Shown piece by piece: positions 49,300 through 60,135 of a DNA stretch of 64,000 nt. The stretch is from Solanum dulcamara. Lineage: Eukaryota > Streptophyta > Magnoliopsida > Solanales > Solanaceae. Both the position numbers and the translations under genes were made by a program. How positions within the stretch are numbered: position 1 is the first letter of the stretch; every line of letters begins with the position of its first letter. Below the pieces are notes generated by a model. That model searched no databases, was not told the DNA's origin, and worked only from the letters and a program-made list of their open reading frames with translations. The stretch is from the NCBI RefSeq assembly GCF_947179165.1, contig NC_077243.1, positions 50,673,001-50,737,000 on the forward strand. Reading direction: 5' to 3'.

Positions 49300-50620
49300 A
49301 AATATGAATAGACATTGATTCTAAGATGGGGAAAGAAGTATTATCTTCAACATCAACACTAGGAGGAACAAATATATGAGGGTATCTAGCTTTCATGTCT
49401 TCTTTGGCTTCCCAAGTAGACTCTTTAGGAAACTGACTTCTCTATAAAACCTTGACTGACACAACATCTTTGGTTCTTAACTTGCAAACATAACAATTAA
49501 GGATCTAAACCAGGATCTCCTTATAAGATAATCTATTTTTCATATCAATGCTTTCTGTAGAAACAATGAGCAAAGGATCTTCTAAGCACTTCTTAAGCAT
49601 AGAAATGTGAAACACTGGATAAACAACTTCTAATAATGATGGTAGCTTTAGCTCATAGGTTACATTACAACCCTCTTTGTAATCCAATAGGGACTAATGT
49701 AATGAGAACTGAGTTTCCTCTTATTCCCATATCTCATGACACCCTTTATGGGTGTAACCTTCAAAAACACCCAATATTTCACTTCAAACAACAAGTCTCT
49801 TCGCCTAATATCACTATAGGACTTTTGGTGACTTTGAATGGTTTTCAACCTTTCTTGGATGATCTTTACTTTCTTCATAGCCTTCTGAATACTCGATTAA
49901 TAACTATTATTATATAAAACTCGATGAAAGTCAAGTGGTCAACCCAATCACCCTTCAAATCTATAATACATGCCCTCAACATATTCTCTAGATTCTGCAT
50001 TGTACACTCTGCTTGATTATTTGTCTAAGGATGAAATGTGACACCAAGATTCACCTTTAAACATTGACTTTTCTGAAATGACTTCCAAAATAGGTGGTAA
50101 GCTCAATATTATTTCTGAAATGATAGACAAAGGAACTCTATAGAGTCTGACTATCTCTTCGAAATATAATCTACGATAGTCCTTTGTTGTTTTGATAGTC
50201 ATTACTGACAAGAAATGGGCCGACTTAGTCATTTGATCTATAATCACCTAAATTGAATTATGCTGACGGTGAGATTATTGTAATATTATCATAAAATCAA
50301 TTGATCATATCCTATTTCCACTCTGGGAGATCTATATTCTGACCCACTTACATGACCTTTGATGCTTAACTTTGACTTGTTGACAATTTAGGCATTTAGA
50401 AACGAAGTCTGCAATATCTCTGTTTATACTATTCCACCAGTAGGCTTCTTCTAAGTGATGATACATTTTGGTAGAGCCCGGATGAAAAGAATATCTGAAG
50501 CTAAGGGACTCTACCATGATTCTATATGAGAGACCATCAATATTTGATACACACAATATGTTTTGGTATCTCAACACACCATCTCCCCCTTGAGCGAAAG
50601 CCATAACCTTCTGCTTATGA
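49300..50620 (-). pseudogene. Integrase (C2)
   Basis: Zinc-binding domain at 50604-50332 (FHPGSTKMYHHLEEAYWWNS and then CLNCQQVKVKHQ, with the His and Cys ligands present). Core at 50247-49900 (IDQMTKSAHFLSV, VRLYRVPLSIISEI, where the Asp of IISD reads Glu). C-terminal region at 49878-49505 (HQKSYSDIRRRDLLF, KGVMRYGNKRKLSSHYISPY, LPSLLEVVYPVFHISMLKK). A chromodomain-like end (YPHIFVP) is near 49380. Frame changes between the blocks make it inactive. Confidence 0.86.
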
Positions 50621-52015
50621 ACATATTCCTTTAACTAAAGTAGGATGGGGTATTTATCTTGATTTTTCTTCACTTCCACCACTAAAGATGATCCATCCCC
50701 CTTTTGAACAATAACACCTCCTTCATTTGTGTCCACAAGGAGAACTCCTAAGCATGCAAGTCTAGAAACTTCCTTAGCCAACTCCTTCTTTCCTTCCTCA
50801 ACATGATAAGTACTACCCATGGATAACTTTCTAAGAGCATCAATAATAATATTGATTTACCTGGATGGAAGAGAATGCTTATATCGTAATGCTTGAGCAA
50901 CATAAACCATCTTATTTGCCTTATGTTTAGCTCTTTCTAACTGAAGACATACTGAAGAGTGTTGTGGTCAGTAAACACATCCATATGTATGCCACAAAGA
51001 TAGTGATGCTATAACTTTAGTCCAAATACCACATCTTACAAGTGTAAGTCTTCACGTGAATATAAAGCTATCTGGAGGCATAAGATATAACTTTACCTTT
51101 CTACATCATAATACACCCAAGTCCAACTCTAGACGCTCTACAATAAACAAGAAAACAATCAGTACCTCCTAATAGAGTCAACATCGGAGCAGTAGTCAAC
51201 CTAGTTTTCTATTCCTGAAAGCTATTCTCACAACCTTCAGACCATTAGAACTTAGCCTTCTGAGTCAACTTAGTCAATGAAGAAGAAATAGATGAAAATA
51301 CATCCACAAACCTTCCGTAATAATTAACCAAATCCAAGAAACTCCTTATGTAAGTTGGGGTATGGGTCTGGGAGAATTTTTTACTGCCTCAATCTTTTGC
51401 GAATAAACTCGGATACTTTCTCCAGATATAGTGTGGCCCATGAATGACACAGATCCTAACCAAAACTCATATTTAAAAACTTATCTTATAACTCCCTAAC
51501 TTGAGAGTCCAGAGAATGACTGTGAGATTTTTGACATGCTCTTCCTCATTTCTAGAATAGATCAAAATTTATTCTATGAAAATGATAACAAATATTTCTT
51601 GATACTTCTTAAATATTCCATTAATAAGATTCATGAATGCAACAGGAGAGTTAGTCAAACAAAAATACATAATAAGGAACTTATAATGACTATAACAACT
51701 TTTGAAAGCTGTCATTAGGATGTCATTTTCTCACTTTCAATTGATGATATTCAGATCTGAGTTCTATCTTAGAGAAAAAAGTAGCAACTTGAAGTTTGTT
51801 GAACATGTCATTGATTCTAGAAAAAGGGTACTTATTCTTTATGGTGTCTTTTTTCAACTGACGGTAGTTTATACATATTCTAAGGGAACCATCTTTCTTT
51901 CATATGAATAGGATGAGAGTTCCCTAAGGAGAGGTACTCAATCTAATAAAACACTTATCTAGGAGATCTTTCAACTACTCTCTTAACTCTTTTAAGTTGC
52001 CTAGAGCCATTTTAT
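50621..52015 (-). pseudogene. Reverse transcriptase and RNase H (C2)
   Basis: RT can be followed from about 52000 (MALGNLKELREQLKDLL and [15 protein letters not shown]) to the active-site box near 51560. There FIDDILIYS reads FIE followed by a stop and then ILIYSRNEEEHV, so the catalytic Asp pair is destroyed. RNase H covers about 51230-50635 (VFTDHNTLQYVFS-like near 50960, then STYHVEEGKKELAKEVSRLA at the C-terminal side). Short open blocks only. Confidence 0.82.
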
Positions 52016-52620
52016 ATAGCATAATAGAGATAGGTTGCATCTTAGGAAGGAAATCTATCCCAAAGTCTATCTCCTTGTTTGGAAGGACTACATGATTGAA
52101 GGGATGGTGTCTCCATACTTGCATGTTTCACTCAACAGTGTGGTAAATACACCCCTTGAAAGCTAACTTTCTAGCCTTAAGGTATGAAATGAAATGACCT
52201 TTACGCACTGTTGGACAAATCTTCAACTCAATAACTAGATCATTGGAAATTGAAACTTGACTACTCAGGTTCTACAAACAATCGAGGCATAATAAGCATA
52301 AAGTCAATCAATGCCTAGAATGACATTAAAATTTACCATATCTAATCAGCTAAGTCTGCTGTGGTGTCATTATGATAGATGTTAACTGTTCAATATCTAG
52401 AAATTCTCTTAGCAAGAATGGACTCACTAACAAGAGTAGAAACATTGAATGTTTCTAGAAGACATTTAGGATAGATCCCACACTTCAATGCTATATAAGG
52501 AGTCACAAAGGAATAATTTGCACTTGGATCAATATGGTATAAAAATTAAGAGAAAAGACTTTAAAACATACTAGTGACAACATCTAGCGGGTTCTCCTGA
52601 TCTTGGTATCTAGCCATGGC
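52016..52620 (-). pseudogene. Protease (C2)
   Basis: The minus strand shows NYSFVTPYIALKCGIYPKCL near 52510. The preceding triad reads DPSA, not D-S/T-G-A. VILGIDWLYAYYASI follows near 52310 and KGCIYHTV near 52150. Retropepsin of Ty3 type with stops. Confidence 0.8.
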
Positions 52621-53411
52621 ATGCAGACAGTTTGAACATCCGCTTGTCCCTAATGTAGTGCCTCTTTAGGCAACCTTGCCGTATGGTGCTGTTAAAGAAG
52701 ACTTAGACTTATTGAACCTATTACCTTTTATTTCCATTGAATAATCTCTTATGTAGTGACACATCACCATACCACAATGCAACTTACGAGAAGAGCCTTG
52801 TGCCACACTTCCTTGTGATTGTGAACCTTAAGTGAGGAAATTCTAACTATTGTGGTACCTCTGATCATTTCTGTTACTCAGTGCCAGTGCACTTTGTAAT
52901 GATGGCGCATGACTAGAATACCTCTTTTGAAAGAATGACCAGTTTCCATTACCGTTCTTCTGGTGATAAGGCTTGTGTCCTTCTGGCTTTGCTATCTTGT
53001 TATGATGCTCCTCCCTATCTTTCTTCTTAACCTCTTCAACCTGTTGTGCATAAATAATAAGTCTGGAGATATCCATGTTTGAAATTAGAATTCTTTCTTC
53101 ATATGCTTGGCTAATATAGAGAAAAATTTCCTTATCTTAGACCTCACATATGGAATTATCTTTAGAGAATATCTGGACAACTGAATGAACTTAAGACCAT
53201 ACTCCTACACTGTTACCCCTCCTAGTTTCAAGTTCACAAATTCTTCCGCCTTCGCATTCCTAAGTTCTCAGGGAAAGAAGTAATCCAAGAATTCCTTCTC
53301 AAAATCGCCCGAAATAGCCATTTCGACATCCTTACCATGACTCTCCTCCTACTGGTTTTACCAAACATTAGCCACATCCTTGAACCAGCAAGAAGTAATT
53401 TCAACTCCTTC
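52621..53411 (-). pseudogene. Gag, C-terminal two thirds (C2)
   Basis: Reading from 53411: QIEGVEITSCWFKDVANVWY and then EKEFLDYFFPENL, the conserved capsid YxLKDxAxxWY and FLxRFFP region. MDISRLIIYAQQVEE (53076) opens the linker, and the zinc knuckle near 52760 is reduced to LHCGMVMCHYIRDY. The N-terminal part lies beyond the LINE at 63817-64000. Confidence 0.85.
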
Positions 53412-53422
53412 AATCTGAGTAT
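53412..53422. repeat. LINE target-site duplication, left copy
   Basis: AATCTGAGTAT, identical to 63806-63816. Its last T merges with the poly(T) run. Confidence 0.92.
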
Positions 53423-53430
53423 TTTTTTTT
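53422..53430 (-). other. Poly(A) tail of the LINE
   Basis: Nine T on the plus strand, the tail of a minus-strand element, directly at the left target duplication. Confidence 0.88.
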
Positions 53431-55954
53431 ATGGGAACAGACCCTACACGAGGCTCCCACCTCTCATGCACAGTCAGGGGTTGAGCATCACCCCCAAGCC
53501 TTAACATAAATAAACAAAGTAAAATATACAAGGAGGGGGACATAAACCTTACCTCCGATCTTATGGTGGTTCATAAGTTGGCTAACCTATTAAGGTCAGC
53601 TAACTCATCCCCAATACAAAAAGGAGACTAACTATAACTAGAAAGCAGTAAACCTATGAGAGGACTCCTCCCGGTACAAATCGACTAAGAAAGCATAAAT
53701 GAGGGAGACTCTCCCCGTGCATGAGAAAAAAGGAAAGTAACCTACACTAGTCCTATTCAACTTGCTATGTACCAGACATAGCTCCATTAAAATAGAAAAA
53801 GTATACGAAACTTCTATCTCGCATGGGATGGGAAACGTTTTTTCATCTTTGCTCTTTTTAGTCTTGTCGTACCAAGTAAATCCAGGTGAAGTGTGCCATT
53901 GTATCAGTATCATAATTATCAGCTAAGGAGGCTGCATGAGGGTCCAAGTATATGGTTGCTACAGGTATTGAAGAATGTTGGAGTGTGCTGGAGAGGCCCT
54001 AGTAAGCCATGCTTTAGTGTCCATTCGTTTACAACTATGTGGACCTGCACCTACAAGTAGCCAAGGAAGCAAACAAACATGGTTGTTGCAGTCCTGTATC
54101 CAGCTCCTTGCTGCCTCTCTAGCTGCAGTGATAATATGCTTGTTGTTGAAGGTTAGGTTCAGTAGTAGATCACTTTTTTGGATGATGGTAAAGTCCTTGG
54201 AATACCTGCACAAGCAAACAAAACCAGAAAAATATACAAACAAACAAATCTGGAGGCTGCTGTACCAGGTACTAGTGAATTGTAGTTGCTTATTGTGGGT
54301 TGCATATGGGTGGTACAGAGGGTGGGTGATGATGGCTGTAGGTGCCCTGAGAAACCAAGCATTCTCAACTTTGAAGTTGTAGCTGGTGTTCAAGAAGGTT
54401 GTTGCAAGTGTTGATATAGGGGACTTGGTATGGATTAAGAGTTGATATGATGATCCAATTAAGCCAAGCAGTTGTCTCCCTTCGTGTGAGTTTGTGTGTA
54501 GCTCCTTGTTGCTTCCATTGTGCTTAGGCTGCTTATTGGTGTCAGTTACACAAGAAGGGAGGTCCTTTGTTGTGATCAGGTTCAACTTCTTGGAGTACCT
54601 GCACAGACAAACAAAACCAACAAACCACACAACCAAAGAAATCTACAAGCTACTGTAACCAGTACTATTAACTTGTATTTGTTCCTTGTGTGCTGCAGGT
54701 TGGTAGAGTTATTGCTGGGGTGTGTTGATGTTAGAGAATGTGGATGGTAAGCTAAGTGTGCTTCTCCATAGAAGCCCCAGGTTACTGCAGCCCTTATAGC
54801 AGTTCCAAAGAGAGTCTGCATAAAGGGAAAAAGGCAATGTCCAAAAGGATAAAGAAGAACAAAGCCAAAAGATGGATTGGATGTTATGGGATTGGTTCTG
54901 TGGAGTCCTGGTGAGCAGCTCCAACTTTTTCTGATGGAATAGCTCCCCAGTTGTTGATGTACCTAAACAAAAACAATCAAACAAAGACAAGCAACCAAAC
55001 AAACATAAAAACCAGGAGGAATAATGATTAGGAGAGGAGGTCCAGTTATGCCCAGCTGCTGTCTCCCTTCTTTTGGGAATCTTTGAACCTGCATATAGAC
55101 GCACCAAAGAAACAAACAAATGGGGAGAATGGATAAGCTGCTGAAGGTTTGTGTGCAGCTCCAAGTTTCTTTCATAGTAGGAGAGGTTAAGAAACTTGTT
55201 GGAGCATGCTTCACAGAAAAGAAGGCCCTTTCTTGTGATCTGGTTCAGGTTGTTTGTGTGTGGCTCCCCAGTAGTTATTGCACCTAAACAAAAACAATCA
55301 AAGGAATACAGACAACCAAACAAGCACCAAAAACAAGAGGAGTCTCCATTTCTGCACAATCCTTTTGTTTCAGTCATGGAGAGTCTTGTATCAGTGGTGT
55401 CCTCTATGTATTTGTTGTTAAAGCATGTTGGTGTATATCTCCAACAACCTTCAACTACACAGCAAATAACCAAAGACAAGCAAAGACCTGTACAGGCTAA
55501 CAGAAAAGAAAGGATCTCAAAGAGAATTTTGGAGCCTGTTAGCATTTTCAAGGTCGCTCGACTAATGTCTCCACTTATCCATTTGAGATGAAACTTCATG
55601 AGGTATGCACATATAACCTTTTCTTTAGTATTGCAAGATTTGAAGGCTTTTTGCCCAAGTTGGAGCTTCCAAATAGCAAATTTCTCTCTCTTTTGGCTTA
55701 AGACAGCTGATTGTGTCCCATGTGTGACTAGTCTGGGCTTGCAATCAAGATTCCTATACCTGTTAAGCTAAGAAGGAAGAGAAGACAAAATATAAACTAC
55801 TCTACTCCTTACCTCTAAAGTTAGAATGGTTATTTTAAGAAAATAATAAAGATAGTAATAAGGAAGGGAGATTTTCCTTTTGCCAGGAGTTCTAACTGTG
55901 AGATCTTCAAGGTATTTATAGCTATGCATAGACAAAACCATGTTGAAGTTTGAG
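53431..55954 (-). other. Long repetitive 3' region of the LINE
   Basis: 2.5 kb after the ORF2 stop. On the plus strand, related blocks recur at about 54206, 54597, 54961 and 55281. Each has an ACCTGCAC or ACCTAAAC opening followed by CAAACAAAACCA or AAAACAATCAAA runs; spacings are about 390, 364 and 320 bp, so these are diverged tandem units. One minus-strand frame (55599 down to 53959) is open for 547 codons except for two stops near 54706 and 54653. It encodes Cys/Leu-rich repeats such as CLFGCLSLFDCFCLG, and I recognise no protein family. The plus strand is also fairly open, so composition may explain this. Nearest the poly(A) (53431-53950) I see no repeats. Confidence 0.65.
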
Positions 55955-58900
55955 TTAGAACCAAAAATGGAATGAGTTAGGGAGGTTTCTTGATTCTCTT
56001 GAGTTTCTTTCTTCTGAAAGAAGGCATTTCCAGCTTGTCCATCTCAAGGTATGTCTTAGCTTGTTTGGGGAGATCATGCACAGTGAAATAGAGTTTAGGA
56101 GATTGGATTTGTGGCTGTGTTTGGATAAGACATCAGCTGTGTAGTTTGCTTCTCTAAGGATGTGTTTACAGCTGAAAGTTTGGAATTGGTTGATGATGTT
56201 GTTTAAATTGTCCAGCAGCTCCTTTATTGACCAAGGGGGTTTTGCTTCTTGTTGTAACCACCTGATTAGGAGTTGAGAATCTACCTCTAACTCTACCTGT
56301 AAATAACCAAGATGAATACACCAAGATAGACCAAAGATAGCAGCCCTGATTTCTACTTGGTTGTTAGTTCCTTCCCCCAATGGAACTGCATAGGCAAAGA
56401 TAAGGTCACTATGAGTATTTCTAAGTATTCCTCCTCCACCAATGTTGCCTGGGTTGTTAAGGGCACTACCATCTGTATTTATCTTTACCATGTGATCACC
56501 TAGTTTGATCTAGCATACAGGGGTAATTTTGGTGTCATGGTAGCATTGTTCCACTGAAATGACTAGGTCCTTCCAGTTATTTGGCCATTCAATATAAGGA
56601 AAAGCTGTGATGAGAAGGTTAGAAATGCCTTTGTAGACAGAAAATTTGACTCTTAAAAGGTTAGATTTCTTCCCACCATATTTGGAAGCACATCTATTCT
56701 TCCATAAGTTCCAACAAATGAAGACAGGGATTGCTTGTAATAGGAGTTTATGTGCTTCATTCTTGTATTTAGATGTCCACCATCTCATAAGCATATTTCT
56801 AAGAGGTGTATAATCCTTTTTTATGCCCAAAGAATCAGTAAACACCCTCCAAGTATTCTTGGCAAAGGTTCCTGCAACAAAGGTGTGATCAATGGTGTCT
56901 TGGCCAGGTCTATCACAACAATGGCACTGAGAGGAGGCTTTGCCAAAGCTGGTTATTTTCTCATTAGTAGGTAATTTCCTTCTAAGAGCTCTCTAAACAA
57001 GAAAGGAGCATTTGAAAGTTATTAGTTGGTGCCAAGTACATGCATTCAACATAGTATTTGTCCTCTTATCTCTAATGAGCTCCCAGGCAGAAGAACAACT
57101 GAACTCCCCATTGGTATTAGGAATCCAGCATGGATGGTCCTGTTTGAGGGGATGGTAACTGAATTAAGTTGCTAAAATGTTAGGAACAAACTGAGGAGGG
57201 GATTTTTGGATAATGAGATCAACATTCGATTGGCCATTAGTTAGAAAAGCTGAAACTTGGGTGTGGTTAAACCTACAGCTGTTAGCAGAAAAGTGAGCTA
57301 AGGGGCCAACACCTAGCCAGTTGTCCCACCAAAAAAGGCAAGAGCCAAACTTAATTTGCCACTTAATATGAGGCTCAATGTTGTGTTTGTTGTTCATGAG
57401 GTGCTTCCAAATTAAGGACTGACCAGTGTCCCACTTTTTTGTAATAATATTGGCCCTCTGATAGTATTTGGATTTAAGGAATTCTCCCCACAAGGTGTTC
57501 TTGGTTCTAAGGGTCCACCACTGCTTGTATTGAAAAGATTTAACCACATCAGTGATTTGTCTAAACCCTTGCCCCCTTCATCATAACGATAGCTAAGGTT
57601 CTTCCATGAGGACCAGTGGTACTTCCTCTTGTCATTTTTCCATCCCCATAAGAAGTTAGCAGTGATGCTCTGAATCTGCTTGATAATGGTTGAGGGAGGG
57701 ATGCTGGCTGAAAGCAAATGTATTGGCATGGCTTGAATAACATGCTTCACAAGAATAGCTCTACCCCCATAGCTCAGGATTTTAGCATGCTAACCAGTGA
57801 TCCTGCTTACAACTTTTGCAATAAGATCAGAGTAGTAAATAACTCTTTGCCTACCAATATAAATAGGACATCCCAAGTATGTTATAGGACTACTCTTTTG
57901 GTTGAAAGTAGTGATACTCTTGATTCTCAGTACAGTAGACTTGAAAGCATTGGAGGGAACCATGAAATGACTTTTTTGCTTATTAATCAATTGTCCAGAA
58001 ACTCTTTCATAGGTAGTTAATGTTTCCATAATGAGAGCTAAGGTGTGCCTTCTTCCAGAAGTAAAGATGATGATATCATCTGCAAAACTCAGATGATTGA
58101 TTTGAGGTCCCTTTTTTGCCATAAAGAAACCATGGAATTGGGGATGCTGATGAAGATTATTCAGTAGTCTGGACAACACTTCAGCACCTAGGACAAATAA
58201 AACAGGGGAGAGAGGATCACCTTGTTTGAGACCCCTTGTAGAGTGAAAGACACCATGTCTTGAACTATTGACTACAACAGAGTACCAGTTATCAGCCATG
58301 ATTCTCCAAACCATGTCAATGAAAGTTTCTTTAAACCCCATTCTTCTCATCACAAGACAAGTGTAATTCCAAGAGACCCTATCATAAGCCTTGGTCATGT
58401 CAAGTTTTATCACAACATTGCCTCCAACATTTGGTTTTTTGATCTGGTGGATTATTTCCTGGGCAAGCATTATATTTTCAAAGATGTTTCTATTCTTGAC
58501 AAAGCCAGATTGGTTCAAGGAAATGAGGTTGGGGAGAATAGGAGCAAGTCTTAGGTAGAGGAGTTTGGAAATGATTTTGTTAGTGAAGTTGTTAAGGCTT
58601 ATGGGTCTGAACTCAGAGATTTTTGTAGGATGGTTTACTTTTGGGAGTAGAACCAAACAAGTATGGGTGAAATATTTAGGCATAGTTTGTCCACAAAAGA
58701 AGGATGTGATCACTTTAAGAAGGTCTTCTTTGATGATGTCCCAGCACACCTGAAAGAAAGGTCCATTCATCCCATCAAGGCCAGCAGCAGAGTGAGGATT
58801 CATAGTAAAAACAGCAGTTTTCACTTCTTCCATAGTAGGCATGGCTTGTAAATCATCATTGTCTTTGTCAGTCACCATTGTAGGGATGCAATGGAGTGTC

Positions 58901-60135
58901 TGTTGTTGGATGTGCTCCTCCTTTCCAGTAAAAATTTGTTGGAAATATTCACAAGCAGCATCAACTATCTCTTTATCACCTTGCACCCAAGAGCCTTCTT
59001 CATTTTGGATCCTGTGGATGTAAAGCTTTCTTCTCCTGCCTCTGATGAGAGCATGAAAGTAGCTAGAGTTCTTGTCACCTTCTTTGAACCAGTGAAGTTG
59101 AGACTTTTGTCTGAGGATAGAATCCTCCATCTTCATGTATCTAATGTACTCAGCATTGATAGCATGCAGTTGAGACCTATTTTCATTGGTGTTTATACTG
59201 ATCAGATTCTCTTCAGCTTGTCTAGCCTTCTCCTCATATTCTTTGACTTTAGCATAGATGTCTCCAAATTGATTTCTTGACCAGCATCTAAGAGTAGCAG
59301 TAAGTCTTTTTATTTTCTGATGAAAACTCCACATTGGATTTCCATTAGAAGGTCTGCTCCAACAATTCTTGATAGTATCCATGAAAGAAGGTTGCTCAGG
59401 CCAGCAGTTCAGGAATTTGAAATACTTAATGGGGTTGTGTTGTTGGTCAATCATTTCTAAGAGCAAGGGGCAATGATCAGAAGCCACAAAAGGAAGATGA
59501 GTAATGCTGGTATGGGGCATGGTCTCTAGCCAGTTATAATTAACCATCCCTCTATCAAGTCTCTTCCAAATTCTAAAGTTGATACCCCTCAGGTTGGACC
59601 AGGTGTATTTCTGACCTGAGAAACCAAGGTCTTGAAGACCTGAAGCCTCAATAATGCTAATGAACTCAAAACTCTTTCTCATATTATAGGGGACACCCCC
59701 TAATTTTTCTTCAGGGTCTACAATAACATTAAAGTCTCCTATAGTGCACCATGGATTAGATGTAGTAGACTATTGTAGAAGGCTATCCCATAAAGGTCTT
59801 CTAAGATGATCTTTACATTTAGCATAGACAAAGGTAGTGATAAATTGATTTGGGATCAAGGCATGATTGAGCTCACAAGTGATTAGTTGCTCATCATTCT
59901 CCAAAATCTTGCAATTCACATCTTTGGTCCAGAAAATCCAAATCTTACCATTGGGATTGTGGATGGCATGATCCATATTGAGCTAGTTTCTGAAGTATTG
60001 TAACTGAGAGTTATCAGAAAAAGGTTCCATTAGAGCTATAAGAGAAATTTGATGGATATTTTTGAGAAGTTTTATTCTATCCATGGCTTCTTGGGTATTA
60101 ATACCCCTTACATTCCAGCTAAGGGTACTAATCAT
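55955..60135 (-). pseudogene. LINE ORF2: endonuclease, RT, zinc-binding domain, RNase H
   Basis: Starts at ATG 60135, which overlaps the ORF1 stop. The AP-like endonuclease (codons 1-230) keeps WNVRG, LMEPF, IGDFNVI and ASDHCPLL, so its catalytic Glu, Asp/Asn and Ser-Asp-His positions remain. RT (about codons 480-750, in an open block 59682-57790) shows FRPISLNN, KLDMTKAYDRVSW, LKQGDPLSP and LSFADDIII. The RT zinc-binding domain is near 57080-56860 (FKCSFLV, then CHCCDRPGQDTIDH). RNase H is at 56491-55955 with INTDGS, VEIRAA, EVDSQLL and ADVLSK (D-E-D-D kept). Stops lie at 59983, 59770, 57790, 57164, 56993 and 56510, and a one-base frameshift lies near 57550-57570. It would nick DNA and copy the element RNA by target-primed reverse transcription. 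Confidence 0.92.

Noticed and set aside
53358..53543. 61-aa minus-strand frame as a small gene
   Set aside because: It spans the LINE poly(A)/C2 gag junction. The first part is LINE 3' end and the last part is gag.
54709..55599. 296-aa minus-strand frame as a confirmed host gene
   Set aside because: It lies inside the LINE borders, is built of imperfect repeats, and the opposite strand is also open for 130 codons. Kept only as a possible LINE-encoded frame.
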